In this document: piece by piece, positions 24,151 through 37,299 of the stretch
How positions within the stretch are numbered: the first letter of the stretch is position 1
Layout: each line of letters begins with the position of its first letter
Source of the DNA: Acanthaster planci
Lineage: Eukaryota; Echinodermata; Asteroidea; Valvatida; Acanthasteridae
Assembly: GCF_001949145.1 (NCBI RefSeq)
Contig: NW_019091398.1
Location: 829,015 to 893,014, forward strand
Length of the DNA: 64,000 nt
Direction: 5' to 3'
Translations under genes and position numbers: made by a program
Notes under the pieces: generated by a model
Told to the model about the DNA's origin: nothing
The model's input: the letters and a program-made list of their open reading frames with translations, nothing else
The model's database searches: none

Positions 24151-24194
24151 TGCGTGATGTCGACTCAACGGAATCTGGAACTCATCGACTACAG
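24151..24194 (+). other. Candidate small upstream exon (possibly 5' exon of PRDM14)
   Basis: The 44 bases lie between a good acceptor (ctgacacaactgcag) and a good donor (ctacag followed by gtaggt). The ATG at 24157 opens MSTQRNLELIDY and leaves AG, phase 2. That is the phase needed by the PRDM14 exon starting at 37300, whose first base would complete Arg before YPMWQP. It lies 13 kb upstream; a phase match by chance has odds of one in three, so this is only a candidate. Confidence 0.25.
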
Positions 24195-27100
24195 GTAGGT
24201 GAATCTTTGCAACGTTTTACAATCTCGTTTTCACGTGAGCACGGAGTGAAAACAACGTGCATGAACACAGAGACCTAGGTTATGATATCGCCAGACGTGA
24301 AAGGTCGTTGATGAAATTCATTTTTTACCCATCTCCAGGTGACTTTTCCTAAATTAGTTGAGAAAGACAAAGGTAAAATCCCAACGTGAGTGTTTCATGG
24401 GGTGGTTTCAGTGAGGAATTATTCTTCCAAAACTGATCAAACGTGGTAGGAGGGTGAAATGTGAAATCCCCGTAGGTTGAACGCGCGAGGGTTCCGGAAG
24501 CTCGATTCGCAACTGTTTTTACTTTCAGGCTCTATTGTCCGGGTCCTAAATGATCAGCTTTAGCATTAAAGATGATAATATGTAAATAAACAAATGCTTT
24601 ACACAGTTATTTTTGTGTGTTGCTTTTGTTTTTGTTTTTTGTTGTTCTTTGTATCGGAGAAATTGCACAATGCAGCCTAGTGTTGCTGACATGAATAAGC
24701 ACAACAGCCTGAATTGATTGGAAATTTTGCTCTCATAAAAACCTCCGATACCCTTCTGTTAGCACTATCCTGAGGGCAATTCATTTACTCTTGAAAAAAG
24801 GTGTAGCCGTCTTTACTGTTTCACACGAACCGAAAGCACGTGCGGTTACCCTTTGAAATGGTGCATTTCTTGACAGTTTGAAGCTTCGAATGACACACAT
24901 TTCCCTTCTAAAACTCAACGACACAAACGTGCGGCGTTGTTCATTCACTGCGTCCACGGTTGCCCAGCGCCTATGCGCCAATTCACCTTCGCACGTCCCT
25001 CCAGAATTACCGAAATCCGTCAGCAAACACCGCTAATTAGTGCCAGCCCTCATCAGAGCAACAAGAGACAGAAAACCTCGTTAACCAGGCAATAAACGAA
25101 CAATCAACTCAGTTACCGGCGAACAGTAGGGATAATATCCGTTAGCAAAGACACTGTAACTAAAGGATGCTACCGGCGGGCAATCGCCGCACAAAAGACC
25201 TCCATTCCAGCCAATTAAAATAGTAATCTACAACAAATCCTTTTGGAGAGCTGCTGGACAATGAGTGACAATAGCTCCGCAACAACAGATCAACCGACAC
25301 CTATTATTGCAGAGAGGCGACTCAGGTTGAAAACCTGGATGGTTCGTCGGCGTTTGTTGGAATCAAACGATTTTTCACCGGTTAAAAAACCTTAGCCTCG
25401 GCGTGTTATTCTGTGTAAATTTGAACAGCTAACCGAGTGAGTGTGGTGCCTCAACGCTTGCTCAAGCCGCTCTATTATTCCCACCGCACGCACAGAGTCC
25501 TCGCAGTTTTAGCCAACGTTGAACGGTCGTCAGCATGGGTACAAACAATGGCAAGCGCTTGTGACATGACGTACAATGATTTACGCACAGTTGCAGCCAA
25601 TCACGTCACGATGGAGCCTTTCCTTCACGCCACAGCCAACAGGGTTGCGTTGAACTTTCCAAGGGGCGGAGCCAAGGATGCAAAGCACAAGTTTCAAGCA
25701 CCTGTTGCGTGTAGCCTTTGACTGATAGAATACAAGGTTGTGTTGTTTTTAAAGCTCGTGGTCTTTTTCCCGCCTTGGTCCTGAACATAAACACTATTTC
25801 GGATAGGATACTTGTCAATCCGTGAAAGAGTCTGAAAAAGAGACCATCGCCATCGCTAGAAGAGGTGCGAATTCTTGGATGAAACACAATCAAAATTTTT
25901 GTTCTAGGAAGTGAATTTTGAGGCAGAACAACGGCGTTAAATTCGGGACATGATGTCTTCTGTTCCGGTTCCTCTACAAGTGTCCAGGTAAGCTTGACTG
26001 AGAATATTGTGTTGAAATTTACACTGTCTTTCATTTCTTATATATTAAATAGATTTCGTGGCTCATTTTAGAGCCTAATGATCTGGTCCGCTGTTTCTGA
26101 CTTTTTGGAGGGCATAATAACATGTCTTTCAGCTGTTAGTTGAACAGACATTTATTTCCCCTAATGTCCTTGACGCGTTGTTCTGATTTTCATTTGTAAT
26201 TTTAACATATTGCGAATGTAAATAATGTTTGATGCAGTATATTGTCACATGCATCGTTTTAATTTACTCAGTTTCAATTACTGTAAAGTGCATTTGAATT
26301 TTTCAAGATACATTTGCGCTCGATAAGTCTAATTATTAAATTACTGGTATTGGTGTGTCATTCTTGTTTTGATTGCACGTTTTCTCGAATTCAAGTTAAA
26401 TCGATATGCTATAGTTGTAATGTCACATTTTGTACATCGACACTGCCAAAAGATTTGCTCCTCCCGGTTTCTGAGAAAACAATTCTAATTTCCTCTCATT
26501 GGATGATTAATTGTAATGTGATGAAAGAATGTGAATATTGTAGTATTATTCAAGTCATTATATAGAACCATGTGAGCAATTGCATGCATGCAGTTACATG
26601 TGAGATGAGATTTCTGTACGTTTACCAACCCGTGAATTTAAGTCGAACGTTTCGATGTTTGAATGTCATCAACTGCAGCCACCAGTCGCAAATAATCACG
26701 TAATTTTTGCCATTTGCCCTTCAAATTTCAGCCTTTTCCCATCAAATGACAAATAAAGGCTTTTGATGTCGATGCAATTTTCTTGATCCTCCCTCGTCAG
26801 TGTTCCATACATTTTGGACAGTTTGAGTCCCAGTCAGTATTAAACTAAATAAAGAGGCCTAGTTTGTATCCGGGATCCACATCCGTGGCTTTTTTTTAGC
26901 AACGCGGTTGCCTTAAATGTCACCAGGCACTGGGGGCCAACAGCGTTCAGTTCACACCGGTCGCCGCGTCGCATACAAGTAGATGAAAAATGGTAATTTT
27001 GCCCTTTCCGGGAGGGCGTGTCTTGGCGTAGAACAAAATTAATTGTTGTATGACACGGGTACTTGTGTAGGACGCAGGCGGACGTTGGCTGGACGTAGGG

Positions 27101-30100
27101 GTCCGTGCTGCTCCGATGAATGCCCTATCCGCCTATCCGTTTCAAATCGTCAGCCAACCGCAAGACCTATTAAAAATGTCCTGCAAGGACTCTGAGCCTT
27201 GTCATAGATGTTTTGTTTCCCCCATTTTTGCACACTGTCTATGCTAGAGTGACCGTGCAGTGCTTTTATTGATTTATTCCGTTTCTGTACCCAGGATATG
27301 CCCAAACAGTTGAAAACTGATTTTCACTGGGGCCCTGCATATTACAAACTATTAAGTAATGGTAAACCTCACATCACAAGATTATTACTTTGGAACATAC
27401 AGTGAACACTTGTTCAAAATAAAATAATTTAAACACACATGCAATAACAAATGAACATGGTACTGCTAAAATAAAACAAATGTACATGTACACCTTTTGT
27501 ATATTGTAAAACACAAGTTGAATTGCTGATCATGTTATCAAAATGAAGAAACCCATTGGAAAGAAGGGGAAATTTCCATCCGGCTCCAGTACACTTTGAA
27601 AGTATATTGGCAACCTATTACCATGACTCCGTAGATCAACTTTTAAGTCAATTTTCGCAAAAGCGATTGTTCGGAGACGGGTGCCGTTAGCAGCTGGCCT
27701 GCTATTTTATTGTTCAAAACCAATGTCTTTTTTTCAAAGCTATTTCTCTGCTTCTTCAGTTTTCTGACAACTGGACTCTCCTGAGTTCAGAATAATATTC
27801 CATAGGGTTACAGACCAGTAAATGAGCTGCCGTAAACAACATTGATGAATATCCCTACCTCAAAAAATCAGGAAAATGCCCATAAGTTTCTCAGATGGTC
27901 AAGACTTTATATCAGATTAAAGCTCACTTCCCCATCTTTTATTTTCCTTTCAATTATCAGTGGCTTAACCGACTTGTTGAAGTTATTTCCAGAGAAAATC
28001 GCCCCTCAAAACATTCATGAAGCCCCCTCACCATTTTGAAAATTGATGCCTACACTCCATTGAAACTAGAGCGATTTAGAGGGTCCCGTTGGTCCTATAC
28101 TTTCAGAAATACAAGCTGGCCGTCCTGCTTGCAGATTCCATCCTCCTTCTCAACCAACCACTTAGTCCACGTGCCACGAAGAGCTCTCATAGCAGAGAAT
28201 ATGACAGGACTTACAAATCGTGATTTGGTCCGCGAAGGCAATTTTGGAGCTATTTACTGGCCTGCAATCATAGCCAAGGGCCACATGAGCTGACGGAGTT
28301 CAGCCCGCCGATACACCCCTGGACACTCAGTGTCCCCGCCCATTTATTTTGCTCCATTCCGAATCCGTACACTCAGGTTTTGTGCTGTCTAGGTAGGCCT
28401 ATACTATTCTGAGTCTGTCGACATGGCCCATGCATCCATGCTCAACTTGCTTTTCCACTTCATTGTGGTTTTGTGCATTTCTTACCAAGGTTCCGCCCAC
28501 TTCCAGAATTTAGGGCCCGCCCACTTATTGAACCCAAACTTTGTAGCCTTAAATACGCCCGCCTATAGGCCTGATCAACCCACCTTTTGTTGCACAATCA
28601 AAGTAATTGACTGATCATTGACCAAGGGCGGACCCAGGACCAAATTTTCGGGGGGGGGGGGTAGAGGGAGGGCAAAATGTGTAAATGTCTGTAAGTAACT
28701 TTTTTGGCTGTTCTGAGGGTTGTACAATATTTTCGGGGCTTTTACATGCTTTTCGACGGGGAATGGAATGTACCAAACAATCGCCTACCCGGGTATGTGT
28801 CTTTTTTTTTTATAAAGGCTCCTTTGGGGGAAATGGCTCCTCCCCCATTTGCCCTTTTCAATTTACAGCGAACATTTATTAGTGATTTACCAGTTGATCA
28901 TCACTTCCAGGAGAAACTAACCAGAAAGGCAATGCAAGAACATCAACAGAAGTTTTAAAATTTGTAAAAAAGGTAACCGCTTTTTCAGACTTAACTGATT
29001 TCATACAAGATATCTTTACACGGACTAAACTAACTTTCTATCTGTCGTTCGGTTCCCACTCTCTTTTTGGATGACTTCGTCTATTCAACCGTTGCTATTA
29101 TTCGCCTCGGTCCCTATGATTTATGTACCTTTTGATCTGTTTTCCCCAACGGGACTATACTGCCGCGGGGTAGTCATAGAAGACACAGTTGCTACCATGA
29201 TGAATGGTCTTAATCATCGATATACTGCCTCTTAACGCGAAAGCCATTGACCAATTACAACTAGAAAGGTTGTATACTTTATAGGCATTGAATATAATTT
29301 ACGCCGTGCTAGTTTTCTACGTTCTTAATGTTTACTACTAATGCAACAGTTTGAACATCATTATGATTATGTTCGTGCAATACTTGACTGTATTAAAAAG
29401 GTCTAAAAATTTCTGGCACACCCCTTAAGTAAAGAACGAATGGCAGGAACCTGAGCGCCCGGTTCTCTGAATGGAATTGTTCGCGTCTGCAATGCTTCAG
29501 TCAAATCCTAGTCATAATTACAAACAACAAAGAGGGCACTCTTACATTTTTCTTCCTCTCCAGAATCTTTGATAGAGAAAACGAGAATGAATTCACGAAT
29601 ACAGAAAGAGAATTTCGTTGTCAGAGGGTCCCCCTGCGTCTGGCCAGAATGAAACTTCTACATTCAGCTTTCTTTTTGATGAAAACTTTTCAAAAAAAAT
29701 AAAATATTGATGAGCCGACTCGACAAGCCTCTGCAGGAGTTAAGTGATATTGTTTAGACTTTTTCGACAGCCCGGAGCTCATCTTTTATCCACAGTAAAC
29801 AAATTGGGGAAATTAAAAAGGCGGTCATTTGAGACTCGGAACACGTACAAAATTGAAAGCGTAGCTGTCCTACCGTAACGAACTGTGTAGGGAGAGGATA
29901 ATCAGTCGACCCGAGGGTTCCAATTTCTGTGGGCAGGAGTCGCACCAACTGTTGCCTGTATAGCTAAATAGGGAGATATTTATTTTCAATGTGTGTCGGT
30001 AATATGTGATATTGCCTCGGGCAAAAGAGGGGACGGATGGTGATATAGTACATTTTAAAAGCAGCTGTGGCAAGTTAATGGAAAATCTTAGGCTTTTGAG

Positions 30101-33100
30101 TAATGTAGACCTACAGCCCTAATGTAGAAACTCTGTTCCCAGTTGCCCATTCACGACATGCACTGTACAACAAACCATGGCCACGCTGGTGCCAAAATTC
30201 AAAAGCGACCAAGTCGGACTCGTAATGCTAATCGGCCCCTTTTCCGCCAAAACAGTCATTTTGACCATTTCTTTATCAATCAAGTGACAGTCCGCCGTAT
30301 CTGATTTCTGCATGCATTAAACTACATAACTTGCGATCAGCACGCTCATTGCTCTGAGCATTTGAGAGGCTAGTCGAAGCTAATCACCATAAAATGCCTA
30401 CTACCATCGAGCCTAACGAGTTTGTGAGATGACACCGATCTCCGAGTTACAAGCGCGCCGCTTGAAACCCGACGCCGTCCAAACCTCGCTGGGCCCCGCT
30501 GCCGTGACTGGTCTGGACACGCCGACTTAACAATTTGATATAATTAGACTTATTTTCAACGCTGTAGACACAGCGCATCGCGTAGTCTTTGTTTTCGGCT
30601 GGTACGTCGAGCCACTTCCCAGTGATTAGCCAGATGAATTTCGTATGCATTAAATCCTTGATGGTCCCGCGACGTGGAGTGTAATATCATAATGCATCCG
30701 TAGGCTGCTTATAGTCCGCCCACCCCATCTCTGCTCGCATCTGCCTTCCCTTGTCGACCGGCACTGGACTTGCAAATTGGCAAGCGTGGCGGGCAGGTAT
30801 TCCACCGAGTACCTGTCGGTTGGTGAAGCGGTGCATTTGAGCGTAAACGGTGGTTTAAAATGTTACTCCACAATATATTAGGTGGTAGAGCGCGGAAGCT
30901 TTAAGGCCAATTTTTTTATGAGTTAAACTTGTGAAAAAGGAGGGAAACAGATTGGCAACTCAATTATACTTTCTCATATTATATAAGCTATGGTTTACTT
31001 CCCTGTGAGGTTAAATGCATTGAAAGGTGCACTTTTAAAAACATCTCAAGTTCGTTTCTTGGGACGCTGTAGCTATGATGTCAATCATGATTCATTCCGT
31101 ATGTTTGGTGTTTAAAATTGTAAACCCAGAATTTTCTCATTAAGGTTCGGTAGCTTGCTTAATGGTATGCATGGAGCATGAAAGAAAAACAAACTCAAAT
31201 TAATCAAGCAAAATCTCATTACGGAGCATTTTGTGTGTGTGTACAAACCGGTGTAACATGGAGTCTGTCTTCCAGGGATGACATCACAGTTTGGCTCCTG
31301 AATATGGAACTATTCACCAGCATAAAGAACAAAAATGCCGTAAAACAACCTTTGAAAAAGTGGAACAAAAAATGAAGATGAGGTTAAATGAGACACAAAG
31401 GTGCATTTTGAAGGCTTGTATTTAAGAAAATTCCACTGCCAACTCTCGTCTCCCCCCTCTCCTTCTGGACATACGGTAATGTTTCAAAGTTGAAACGACG
31501 TCACAATGGCATTACCTCGCTGAACAACGCCAAATTAAGTACGTCGTTGTCTGTGACATTCGGAGGGACTTATGGAGGAGTTTATTTGGAACGATTCACA
31601 GAGGCCATGTCATCTTAATCTACCTTACAGCCGATGGGACGGTGGTCTTATAGTTCTCCATCGAAATTCGATAGTTGAATTTCTGCTTTCACTTCCGAAA
31701 TGTAACAAAGTTGTCCCGGACAACTGTCACTGCAGCTTAGTTTGTTTTGGTATAACGCATCTTTTTGGTTTGTTTGTTTTTTCTTTTTACTTTGTAAAAA
31801 TCCCGGACTTACTGCCCCTTAACGTCAACAGTACAGATCCATTACGTTACACAGGCTTTACTGACTTCCAAAGTGTCTCCTGCATACGACACAATTTAAT
31901 ATTAGACGTTAAATTTTAAAATTGTGTTCTTCACAATGTCCTTTCTTTGGCCAGTTATTTCAGGATGTACTCACAGGCGTGGTTTGTTTCAACGCCTAAA
32001 TATACCTCGCTGTCTAACGCACACCGAATCGGTGAAATTAAAAAAAGAGCAAATATATTTTTTGCATTGTTGATGTCAGCTGGCTTAATTACATTGCAGC
32101 GTCATTCTGACATGCTGATTCTCATCCAAATGAGATTTGTTGATCGATTTTGAATCTGGCATGCATGATGAGCGCGCAATTCTAACCGAGGGCGTTTAAT
32201 TTGGTGCTCTGTCCCTATGGCACCTGTTCCTGTTTATTCCTTACAAATTCTAAAAGCGCAAGATACAGTAGTATACTGAAATAAAAATCCACTTGTTGTG
32301 TTGAATAATTTGTATCAACAGCGTATTTTAGAATCCTGACTTCCATGCTTCCGGTGGACGGTCCCCATATGTATATATCTATTCACTGAGTTTGTTATCT
32401 TGCCTGGAATTCATTTATTTTTTTTATCTGGCCCATCAAGCACACCTAAAGCATTCGCAGATAAATCAATTGATAAATGAAAAAATAAACTGCAGTTTTT
32501 AGATTTTGTTTGCTTATTGCAAGTATTTTTAATATGCATGGTAACTGTCAAAAATCATTTCGGGATTATGGACCTTACATTTTCTAAACGGCCCAACTTC
32601 AGCGACGTCAGGTTCTTCTCTTTGTTCCATGGTGCAGAAAGGCCATGCTTGTCTTCTGTTGATAATGTCACGCATATAATGGAGAACTCATGCATTGCGA
32701 TGGGGCAATACGTGTATTAAATTCATCTAGTAATTTGGGAGTAAATAATGTAACGCGACCGCCGCGTGGAAACCGATTTATTCTCATTAAATTTTTCTGA
32801 TAATACGAACAGCATGATTGTATAAATTTCTGCAAAATAGGTAACATTATGGCCGTGATTTCAATGTGGCAGCCATTTTTATTTATTTATATATATTTTT
32901 TCATTCACCGACTAATCCCTGTAACGTTTATGCTTTATTCACTGACGACAACAGTGGGGGCGTGGTTAAAATTTGAAAGGATGTCTTTTGCACCCAATCG
33001 ACTAGCAGTGTCAAATAAAACGAGTTTATTGAATGTTGTTCACTTCGTCAGATCATAGCCTAGTTGGCAAGTGCAATTTCCTTATATAACCCCTAATGCC

Positions 33101-33137
33101 GAGGCGGAATTCATCTTTAAGAAGTTGGTTTGTCTAT
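24195..33137. other. Intergenic, no gene recognised
   Basis: Mostly AT-rich DNA. A 44-codon frame at 25261-25395 (MSDNSSATTDQP at its start) and a 63-codon frame at 28423 with a hydrophobic start are open but unsupported. CpG-richer patches lie near 25440-25700 and 30440-30740. Repeated cgcccac words occur at 28300-28570. No RNA gene was seen. Confidence 0.55.
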
Positions 33138-33228
33138 TGTTATTATTATTGGTTTATTTATTCCACATTAGGTGGGCACTTGCAGCCAAAAAGGCTGAAT
33201 TGCTGCCACAGCAACATTACAATTAAAA
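33138..33228 (-). mobile_element. 3' tail of a non-LTR retrotransposon (fragment)
   Basis: On the minus strand it reads ...cagcctttttggctgcaagt, then gcccacctaatgtggaataa, then ataaaccaataataataa. A short stem-loop followed by ggaataaataa and (aat)n is the usual end of several invertebrate CR1/L2-like elements. Only the tail remains, as expected for 5'-truncated insertions. Confidence 0.5.
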
Positions 33229-33793
33229 GTTAAAAAAAAACATATATGGATTTAGTAAAAATAAAAAGTACATGAAAATGACTCTAAAAGTTATTGTAAA
33301 ACCCATATAAAAAAGTCAGTGGTCACCAAGGATGTCACTCCTTGTTAATTTTGTGTAGGCCTAGATATCAATTAAGCTGTGATATGATGGTTGCCATCCG
33401 CACTGAACCGTGTAGTCACCGGGGGACATGTAGGATGAGGAGGAACTTCAGGGATTTGTACTGTCTGGAACACGAATAGGTGGACTTGGCTGATCTCGTG
33501 GGTGTGGTGTGATTAGGGCAGGAGGCTGTCCAGCCCCTCAAGAAACAAATTGTCCAGTTGTTGAGTATAGGAAACTCGAACTTCACTGAACCCTTAAAAA
33601 CATATAGGCCAGGTCATTTAATGATGTTGTTTGTTACTGCTTGATATTACCGACAAAACAAGATATTTTGTGCCAACATCAGTACAAAACAGACCAGTAC
33701 ATTAACCTCCCTAGAAACACACCAGAACATAAGGTAATCACATGTTTGAGTAACTTTCACAACAGGTCACTGTTCAGAAGGCACACGAGCCCC

Positions 33794-34206
33794 TAGTCTT
33801 GGTTCCAAGACCTTCCAGTTGTTTCATGACACCACGAACCATCANNNNNNNNNNNNNTGTTCTTCCTGACGTCAATAGTAGGGAGCCAACCCACGCATTT
33901 GTATTTGGCTCAGTAAAATGGCCGCTGGTTGGCTTCTTTTTCATACAAAGGCGTTGCAAGTCCAGGTTTTTTTTATATAGGGCCTACGTCCGTGACCATC
34001 ACACGTACTGTACATACAGTACACGTACAGTACGTATGTATGTGCATGTACACTGTACAAGTGCATCTACATGTACAGGGCGCTATCGCCACACAAATCG
34101 TCATCGCAGGAAGATAACGATTCGTGTGATGATAGCGCCCCCTAACAGTGTACGTGTGTGGTTCGTGTCCAGGAATAACTACTGGAAGGTCTTGGAGCCA
34201 ATACTA
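33794..34206. mobile_element. Mutator-like MITE with 9-bp target duplication
   Basis: The inverted ends are TAGTCTTGGTTCCAAGACCT and TAGTATTGGCTCCAAGACCT, continuing through tccagttgtt against tccagtagtt. They are flanked by the perfect direct repeat ACGAGCCCC (33785-33793 and 34207-34215). A 9-bp duplication fits Mutator-like elements. Inside are a second hairpin (34078-34143, arms starting gggcgctatc) and many tacatgtaca runs. The element also contains the N gap. Confidence 0.8.
33845..33857. other. Assembly gap, 13 N
   Basis: Thirteen undetermined bases lie inside the left half of the foldback element. The true length is unknown. A hairpin that is hard to sequence or assemble is a likely cause. 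Confidence 0.98.
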
Positions 34207-34215
34207 ACGAGCCCC

Positions 34216-35669
34216 TAGCATGAAGAAGGGACCGGGGGAGGGGGGTGTGAACGATGATATGTAGCCCTTAATGTACAGCTGTCATTTCTGTATAGGGCCT
34301 ATTTGGGCTACTCAGGCTTATGCCACATATTACGATCGCATTATGCGAGTGCAACCAATTACCCTCACGATTTGTACCAAAGCTCTAATTATACGTGAAT
34401 TATAATGTATACATTCTTGTGGCGTGTAAGGGCGGGACTCGAAATTTTGGATATAAATTCACCCGGATCGGAAAATGGCAGGAATAAATTATGCGCTAAT
34501 GACGGTGAACTTGTAGACAAATTGAATTGTCCCTTTTTAATATTGCATGCTGAGGATGTCGTTGCACGAAGCGACGCAGGGCCTACAGGCTAATCAAGCC
34601 CAACGTGTCTTGTGCTAATGACTCTGTGTCGGAGACGGTGCATAGTCTCCACGCCACGGCCGAACAACTCAGAAAGAACCACCGAACCTAACGGTCCCTG
34701 ATGCATTAATTATACATATTCAATTGAGCTGTGACAGATAGGCCATGTAGGGCCTATAGTTGTTTCGTCAAATATAAAGGGCCTCTTTTATGTACCTCTT
34801 ATCGTTGGAACATTGATAATTAATCTCGAGTCAAATGAGGAATGGTTTTTGTGGTTTAGAGTGATGGCAAGACAACAGTGCCTATTTTCTAAAAAGCCTC
34901 GTTGCTAATGTAACTGAAGTTCTCCGGAATAAACCCAGCCACCGATTGTTGTCTGCAATTTATGGACCCAGTACCAAGGATAACAAAAGCAAAATTCAGA
35001 CAAATACAATTGTTGATTTCATCTGCTGTAGTAAATTTATTGTCCATTAGGCGCTAGATCATCTCAAAACGATACACTGTGAAGGAAGTACGCTTATGTT
35101 TTCTCTTAGTTTTCAACAACAGTAATAGATTTTCCAATGTTCTTTTTAAACAAAAGTCGGGATAACTTGTTTTATCTTGTTCCTCTTTTTATGCCTCCAA
35201 TTCACGACCTGTTGGAAAGATAAAATGTTTTGCCTAAAATACGACTTGCAGCACATGGGTTTACAGAGAAATAATTTTCTCGCAGAAACCACGAAGTGCC
35301 CCTTCATCTAAATAATCAAAATTTAATGCTGTACTTCTTCAATGTGTGATCCATCTGCGATAATGATCTGATTGGGTTGGTAGTTATTTCGAGAAGTTGT
35401 AATGATAGAAGATGAACATACAATTAGCTCTCCATTTGTGTCGAATTATCATAATTGACAACATTAATAATGTATCCCCATCTAATGGGCCATGATGACA
35501 CTGAGACTTATGTCCAATGTATTTTTTGACTAATTTAACGTTATGCTCCATTTTAGTGTCTTTTGTTTTCGTAATACTCCTGGAAATTCATATCTTGATT
35601 AGCAAAATTTGAGATTTCATTTGACGAAAAATCACACTTTAATTTCAGCATTAGAATTTGCCAGAATAA
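34216..35669. other. Intergenic, no feature recognised
   Basis: AT-rich DNA with homeodomain-like attaatt and taattat words. No open frame of interest, no repeat ends and no RNA gene. Confidence 0.55.
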
Positions 35670-35809
35670 GGGCGATTCTCAATAGTGCGCCTGCAAGAGT
35701 TGACGCGTTGGCCAATCACAACGCGCGAAATCTGTCGACCCTTTCCAAACGTGCATTGGGCCGACAGATCTCGCGCATCGTGATTGGCCAACGCTATTGC
35801 GAAACGCCC
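35670..35809. mobile_element. Short foldback (MITE-like), 140 bp
   Basis: The ends gggcgattctcaatag and the inverse of gggcgtttcgcaatag enclose inverted copies of gttggccaatca and of gcgcga(a/g)atctgtcg. The element therefore carries two CCAAT-type boxes in opposite orientation. No clear target duplication was found. Confidence 0.7.
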
Positions 35810-36224
35810 GTGTTCTTGATGCCTTAATTTTTCTCTTTTCTCTGATGATTCATTTGCTAAATGTTAGGACAGTGCGCTAGTTCTAAAGCGACATTTTCTC
35901 CAAAATGTTTTCATTTAGCAAATTTTACAGTTCCATAATTTGAAAATAGCCCCGAAAATGAAAGGTTTCTCCTGAAGTCATGTCATACAATTTGTCAGAA
36001 AAAGTCTGGATACATTAAGAAGAATATGTGTGTAGGCTATGTGTCAGTCGATAAGATTAACCAAACGGATTGTCAAATAGTTTTCAGGCGTTTCTGAAGA
36101 GTTTTGTGCACAATAGTTATGTTCGCAAGTAAAATTCACGTCGCAAGCCCTTTTACGTACGTAGCTAATCAAGTTAGACAGCTGGCAGATATGCTTCCGA
36201 ATTTAACGGCTTTACCGTCGACAT

Positions 36225-36470
36225 GAACTAGCGTGTTCGCTGGCTGCGGTGTTTTGCGCAGGAATTAATCAGCCCGATGGGCGAGCACCGCGCCCAATGA
36301 CTAGTCTCGCCGTTAATCGCGTCAGATCGCCGGGAAAGCCCGGTAAACATCCATCGCTAACCATGCGTGGATTCCACATGATGTTACCAGTTACGACCGT
36401 GCACAGAGCTGCAGAACGAAGGCACGCCCCCAATTGGGGCCAGCCACCGCACACAGATCGGAGTGTTTCG
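36225..36470. promoter_or_regulatory. CpG-rich patch upstream of PRDM14
   Basis: GC- and CpG-rich sequence (runs such as gcgagcaccgcgcc and gatcgccgggaaagcccgg) stands out from AT-rich surroundings. It lies about 0.8 kb upstream of the first recognised PRDM14 coding exon. Both strands are open for about 80 codons, which GC-rich DNA often gives by chance. It could be a promoter, a 5' untranslated exon or an enhancer. No TATA box was identified. Confidence 0.3.
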
Positions 36471-37299
36471 TTTCTAATGCATAAGTAAACAAGGTCACAT
36501 AGGAAATCCGAGACTGAAGGCAAGCGATTTTGTGGCCTTGCTCTTTCAAAATCGCGGTGATCAAAGTATTCCTAACGAGGTCAAGGCACTATGCTTGTGG
36601 TTTTGGGCATAATCTTAGTCAATCTAGAAGTACAACTTTTTTCCAAAATTGGGTAAAAATGGTAGCCGCATAACAAATATGATAAAATCAACTGCTTGAC
36701 GTATAAATAACGATACGTTGTCGTTTCGTACTGAGAAATGGATGAACCTTAAAACCATTTTAGTTTCTATATCTGACGTGTGGCTCTTGGAGTCACATTG
36801 TAAATATTAGCCAAACATGAACACTTGTTGCAACGACCAGTGACTTTGAATATCCGTGAAATTTACAGTGAAGAAGGTCCTTTCTTTCTGTAGACTGATA
36901 AGGCTAGCATAACTTGTAGCCATTCATTACTGCGGCGATACAGTTCTCGTGGACAGGTTGTATACGAAATCAATTACCGAGCAATTGGATGCTTCCCAAC
37001 ACGTGTGTGAGGTTGGTGTTACTGCAATCAGGTTACGGGCCGTGTTCGACTTGGTTATGGCTTAAGATAAGATTCGAGACTATTATGGTGGTGGTTCAAG
37101 CCGCCTCCCACCCAGTTGAGTGTAATTTCTAGCCGCTGCTAAGTAATTCGGACTGTGCCCAGTTGACCGTCATCTCACACCAAATTGGGACATCCTTGAG
37201 GCCCTTGTGAAGGCTAGGCCTACATGAGCATGAAAGTAAACACCTATGTGAACTCGTTACTAAAACGCTGTAATTCTCTCAAACTTTCTTTCTACACAG

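Noticed and set aside
25261-25395. 44-codon frame starting MSDNSSATTDQP
   Set aside because: The composition looks protein-like, but there is no homology, splice signal or nearby polyadenylation signal to support it.
28423-28614. 63-codon frame that starts like a signal peptide
   Set aside because: The hydrophobic start is suggestive, but the rest is built from repeated cgcccac-type DNA and there is no other gene signal.
31572-31919. 115-codon plus-strand open frame with a hydrophobic stretch
   Set aside because: No recognisable domain, AT-rich composition, no splice or polyadenylation context. Length is within chance for 64 kb in six frames.
36249-36523. Overlapping 79- and 84-codon frames on both strands
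   Set aside because: Both arise from CpG-rich DNA with few stop codons, and neither resembles a protein family.
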